This document shows positions 6,508 through 8,695 of a stretch of DNA of 8,695 nt, in pieces. The stretch is from positions 1-8,695 of the forward strand of contig JBJXGF010000212.1 of NCBI GenBank assembly GCA_046153015.1, written 5' to 3'. The stretch's first letter is position 1, and each line of letters begins with the position of its first letter. Under the pieces are notes generated by a model. It was not told the origin of the DNA, ran no database searches, and saw only the letters and a program-made list of their open reading frames with translations. The DNA comes from JBJXGF01 sp046153015 (lineage in GTDB: Bacteria > Actinomycetota > Acidimicrobiia > Acidimicrobiales > CAIXPF01). Made by a program: the position numbers and the translations under genes.

Positions 6508-6556
6508 GCGGCTCGGCGCAGGCCGACGCATCCGCAAGGGCCGGTCTCCGACCGCC

Positions 6557-6562
6557 TAGTGT
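6557..6562 (+). promoter_or_regulatory. Putative -10 box of a leaderless promoter for the ThyX-like gene
   Basis: TAGTGT fits TANNNT and is followed by exactly 6 bases and then the GTG at 6569, the same geometry as before tatB. No Shine-Dalgarno is seen. A 5-bp hairpin CGGTC-TCC-GACCG (6542-6554) lies just upstream, between the -10 and the expected -35 region; no -35 consensus is visible. Confidence 0.55.
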
Positions 6563-6568
6563 CGGGGC

Positions 6569-8176
6569 GTGAGCCTGTACGCCGCCGAGGAGTTCACCTC
6601 CAGCGAGGAAGACGTTCTCCGGCGCTACTTCACCAACCTCACCGGGCCGGTTTTCGCCCTCGTCAACCTACCTGAAGTGGTGAAAGGTGCGCTCTTCGCG
6701 CGCTACTCGCGGTCTTCGAAGAGCCTGCGCCGGCTGTTCCTGGACGAGTTCGTCGGCGAGCTCGACATCACCGGCGACGCCACGGTCGACGCCACGGTCG
6801 GCGTCCAGCGAGCCGAGCAGCTCTACGACCGGGTGTTCGTGGAGTACGGCGACGACTCGGTCGCGCAGCTCGGCGGCGTGCACCTCGCCTGCGAGCAGGC
6901 CAGCAACGTGCTCACCAAGGTGCTCGAGCGGGGCCGCCTCGGCTCGTACCTCGAGCAGTCGACCCGCTACATCGCCTACGACGCTCGCCTCGGCGGCCGG
7001 TACCGCTACCACCGCGACGGCGAGGTGCTCGGCTCCCACCTCGGCACGAGGTACGTGGGCGACATGGACCGCCTCTTCGATCGCTACGCCGAGCTGCTCG
7101 GCGCGATGACCGACTGGTTCCGGGCCCAAGCCCCGAAGGACCCGGCCGACAGCGATTTCGTGCACCGCCAGGCGGTGCGGGCCAAAGCCCTCGACGCCGT
7201 GCGGGGGGTGCTGCCCGCCGCCGCGCTGTCCAACGTGGGGATCTACGCCAGCGGCCAGGCCTACGAGCAGCTCCTGCTGCGGATGCGGGCCCATCCGCTG
7301 CCCGAGGCGCGCAGCTACGCCGAGCTGATGCTGCCCGAGCTGCGCAAGGTCATCCCCTCGTTCCTCAAGCGCGTCGACCTGGCCGACCGGGGCCGCGCCG
7401 CGAGCGCCTACCTGGCCGAACGCGACGAAGCGATGCAGGCCGCGGCGGCGCGCCTCGTGGGCGGCGAGGCGCCGGAGGCCACGCCGTCGGTGCGCCTGGT
7501 CGACTGGGACCCGGCGGGGGAGGACAAGACCCTCGCCGCCATGCTCTACGCCTACACCGACCTGCCCGAGGCGCAGCTGCTCGACCGGGTGCAGCGCATG
7601 AGCCACGCCGAGCGCCGGGCCCTCGCGCAGGCTTACGTGGGCGAACGCTCGAACCGCCGCCACCGGCCCGGCCGCGCCCTCGAGCGCACCTCCTACCGCT
7701 TCGACATCCTGGCCGACTACGGCGCGTTCCGGGACTTGCAGCGCCACCGCATGCTCACGATCGACTGGCAGGCGCTCTCGCCCCGCCACGGCTACGTTCG
7801 GCCCGACGCGGTCGATGCCGCCGGCTTCGCCGACGAGTTCGACGAGGCGATGGCCCGCTCCGCAGACCTGCACGACGCCCTTGCCGGCCCGTTCCCCGAG
7901 CGGGCGGCGTACGCCGTGTGCCTCGCCTACCGGATACGGTTCGCGCTCCAGCTCAACGCCCGCTCGGCCATGCACGTGCTGGAGCTGCGCACCGGCCCGC
8001 AGGCCCACCCGGCCTACCGCCGGGTCGGCCAGGAGATGCACCGCCTCATCGCCGAGAAGGCAGGCCATCGGGCCATCGCGGCGATGATGAGCTTCGTCGA
8101 CCACGGCGACGCTCCCGAGCTCGAACGGCTGGCGGCCGAACGCCGCCGAGAGGCGCGCGAGGCCGGGGCGCGCTGA
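6569..8176 (+). CDS. Tandem two-domain ThyX-like (FAD-dependent thymidylate synthase family) protein
   Basis: ThyX makes dTMP from dUMP using FAD and methylene-tetrahydrofolate, normally as a ~220-250-aa tetramer with motif RHRxxSxNxxSxRY. This 535-aa protein has two ThyX-like halves. In half one, RGRLGSYLEQSTRY (121-134) matches the motif spacing exactly, but His is Gly and Asn is Leu; DAVRGVLPAAALSNVGIYASG (209-229) follows where ThyX has the ARxxLP segment. In half two, LERTSYRFDI (371-380) precedes RHRMLTIDWQALSPRHGY (392-409). This keeps RHR, has Thr for the first Ser and Asp for Asn, and carries two extra residues; NARSAMHVLELR (463-474) matches the family's NARAL region. Thymidylate synthase activity is unproven, since both motifs deviate. 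The GTG start is supported by the leaderless -10 box. It stands alone, flanked by non-coding gaps of 61 and 105 bases. Confidence 0.82.
   Translation: MSLYAAEEFTSSEEDVLRRYFTNLTGPVFALVNLPEVVKGALFARYSRSSKSLRRLFLDEFVGELDITGDATVDATVGVQRAEQLYDRVFVEYGDDSVAQLGGVHLACEQASNVLTKVLERGRLGSYLEQSTRYIAYDARLGGRYRYHRDGEVLGSHLGTRYVGDMDRLFDRYAELLGAMTDWFRAQAPKDPADSDFVHRQAVRAKALDAVRGVLPAAALSNVGIYASGQAYEQLLLRMRAHPLPEARSYAELMLPELRKVIPSFLKRVDLADRGRAASAYLAERDEAMQAAAARLVGGEAPEATPSVRLVDWDPAGEDKTLAAMLYAYTDLPEAQLLDRVQRMSHAERRALAQAYVGERSNRRHRPGRALERTSYRFDILADYGAFRDLQRHRMLTIDWQALSPRHGYVRPDAVDAAGFADEFDEAMARSADLHDALAGPFPERAAYAVCLAYRIRFALQLNARSAMHVLELRTGPQAHPAYRRVGQEMHRLIAEKAGHRAIAAMMSFVDHGDAPELERLAAERRREAREAGAR
6691..6724. 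repeat. Inverted repeat inside the ThyX-like gene
   Basis: GCTCTTCG (6691-6698) and CGAAGAGC (6717-6724) form an 8-bp perfect inverted repeat with an 18-base loop. The right arm overlaps a self-complementary 10-mer, TCTTCGAAGA (6713-6722). It lies within codons 41-52, in a patch less GC-rich than its surroundings. It could be an mRNA structure or a protein-binding palindrome, or chance. Confidence 0.4.
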
Positions 8177-8185
8177 ACGCCCCGA

Positions 8186-8214
8186 TTGCGAGGGGCCTCC
8201 CCGGCCTCTAGGCT
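8186..8214 (+). promoter_or_regulatory. Promoter of the LysM gene
   Basis: TTGCGA (8186-8191, 4 of 6 matches to TTGACA) and TAGGCT (8209-8214, TANNNT type) are separated by 17 bases, the ideal sigma-70-type spacing. Transcription would begin near 8221, leaving a leader of about 60 bases before the GTG at 8282. This is the most complete promoter in the window. Confidence 0.65.
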
Positions 8215-8270
8215 GGCTCGAAGCTCTGGCGGAGTTGCGTCTTCCATCGCGCCGATTCGGATGCAGCGCG

Positions 8271-8276
8271 AAGGAG
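8271..8276 (+). promoter_or_regulatory. Ribosome binding site of the LysM gene
   Basis: AAGGAG lies 5 bases before GTG 8282 and decides that start. Unlike the two apparently leaderless genes in this window, this one has a conventional leader. Confidence 0.75.
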
Positions 8277-8281
8277 AGTCA

Positions 8282-8695
8282 GTGCGGCGAACAGGACGAA
8301 GTGTGGCGGTGGCGACGGCGGTCATCGGCCTCGGCATGTCCTCCCAGCTCGACACGGACCGCTATCTGGTCCAACAGGGCGACAACCTGACCGAGGTCGC
8401 CGAGGCCAACAACACCACGGTGCGCGAGCTCGTCCGGGTCAACCGGCTCACCGATCCGAACTTCATCATGGCCGGCCGGGTCATCAGGCTGCGGGAGGCC
8501 GCCGCCGTCGGCCCGGTCGCGCCGCCGGCGAGCGGCGCCCAGCGCTACGTGGTGCGGCCCGGCGACACGCTGAGCGCGATCGCGCGGCGCGTGGGCGTGT
8601 CCCAGCACGAGCTGGCCCGGGCCAACGGCCTGAAAGATCACAACCTGGTCTTCGCCGGCTCGGCGCTGGCGCTTCCCGGCGCCGCGGCGCCGGCC
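8282..8695 (+). CDS. LysM-repeat protein, 3' end beyond the window
   Basis: The frame is open from GTG 8282 to the window edge (138 codons). Seen: a short basic N-terminus (MRRTGR) followed by a modest hydrophobic stretch (about 7-20), which may be a weak signal peptide. LysM domain 1 spans about residues 27-70 (RYLVQQGDNLTEVAEANN through AGRVIRL). A Pro/Ala linker follows, then LysM domain 2 at about 88-131 (RYVVRPGDTLSAIARRVG through ALALP). LysM domains bind peptidoglycan or chitin N-acetylglucosamine. The visible part ends in an Ala/Pro-rich linker, so a catalytic domain (for example transglycosylase, amidase or NlpC/P60) may follow outside the window; that is inference. The start is set by AAGGAG. 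Cell-wall binding is likely; the enzymatic role is unknown. Confidence 0.88.
   Translation, partial: MRRTGRSVAVATAVIGLGMSSQLDTDRYLVQQGDNLTEVAEANNTTVRELVRVNRLTDPNFIMAGRVIRLREAAAVGPVAPPASGAQRYVVRPGDTLSAIARRVGVSQHELARANGLKDHNLVFAGSALALPGAAAPA

Noticed and set aside
6668..8104. 478-codon minus-strand frame opposite the ThyX-like gene
   Set aside because: Same mirror-frame artefact; no domain signature, and the plus frame shows clear family motifs.
8190..8200. GGGGCCTCCCC as a terminator of the ThyX-like gene
   Set aside because: Only a 4-bp stem and it lies inside the spacer of the LysM promoter; too weak to call.
8177..8281. c-di-AMP (ydaO-type) riboswitch before the LysM gene
   Set aside because: The leader is only about 60 bases from the promoter and I do not see the conserved ydaO core segments.
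1..8695. Mobile elements, attachment sites, CRISPR, tRNA or rRNA genes
   Set aside because: No transposase or integrase, no regular spaced repeats, and no cloverleaf or rRNA-like sequence was seen; composition is even across the window.

Overview
This window is very GC-rich and gene-dense. It looks like chromosomal DNA of an actinobacterium, possibly of the Acidimicrobiia type; that lineage guess is inference. It rests on GC-saturated third codon positions, frequent GTG starts, apparently leaderless genes with CTAG-containing -10 boxes, and a tat-helY cluster also known from mycobacteria. Nothing points to a mobile element, prophage, CRISPR array, tRNA or rRNA. The longest stretch without a gene is about 185 bases (1441-1625).

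Layout. (1) At the left edge lies a type I signal peptidase (lepB), possibly cut at its 5' end. (2) It converges on a glycerophosphodiester phosphodiesterase-family gene on the minus strand, with a perfect hairpin terminator between them. (3) A divergent gap containing overlapping inverted repeats leads to a small plus-strand zinc-ribbon protein of unknown function. (4) An apparently leaderless operon follows: tatB, tatC, helY (SKI2/MTR4-like RNA helicase) and a 206-aa protein. The last matches the C-terminal part of the diacylglycerol/lipid kinase (YegS/DgkB) family but lacks the ATP-binding GGDGT half. All three junctions are 4-base overlaps, ATGA, GTGA and TTGA, suggesting tight translational coupling. 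(5) A second apparently leaderless gene encodes a 535-aa protein made of two ThyX-like (flavin-dependent thymidylate synthase) domains, each with an altered signature motif. (6) At the right edge begins a gene with two LysM domains, preceded by the best promoter in the window.

Functional theme. lepB and tatBC serve protein export: Tat moves folded proteins and LepB removes signal peptides. The LysM protein is probably a cell-wall-binding exported protein. helY is RNA metabolism, and its link to tat is one of gene order (known in mycobacteria) rather than demonstrated function. The least characterised parts are the truncated lipid-kinase-like protein and the double ThyX-like protein. I see no clearly new multi-gene system; the window is mostly housekeeping with these two orphan family variants.
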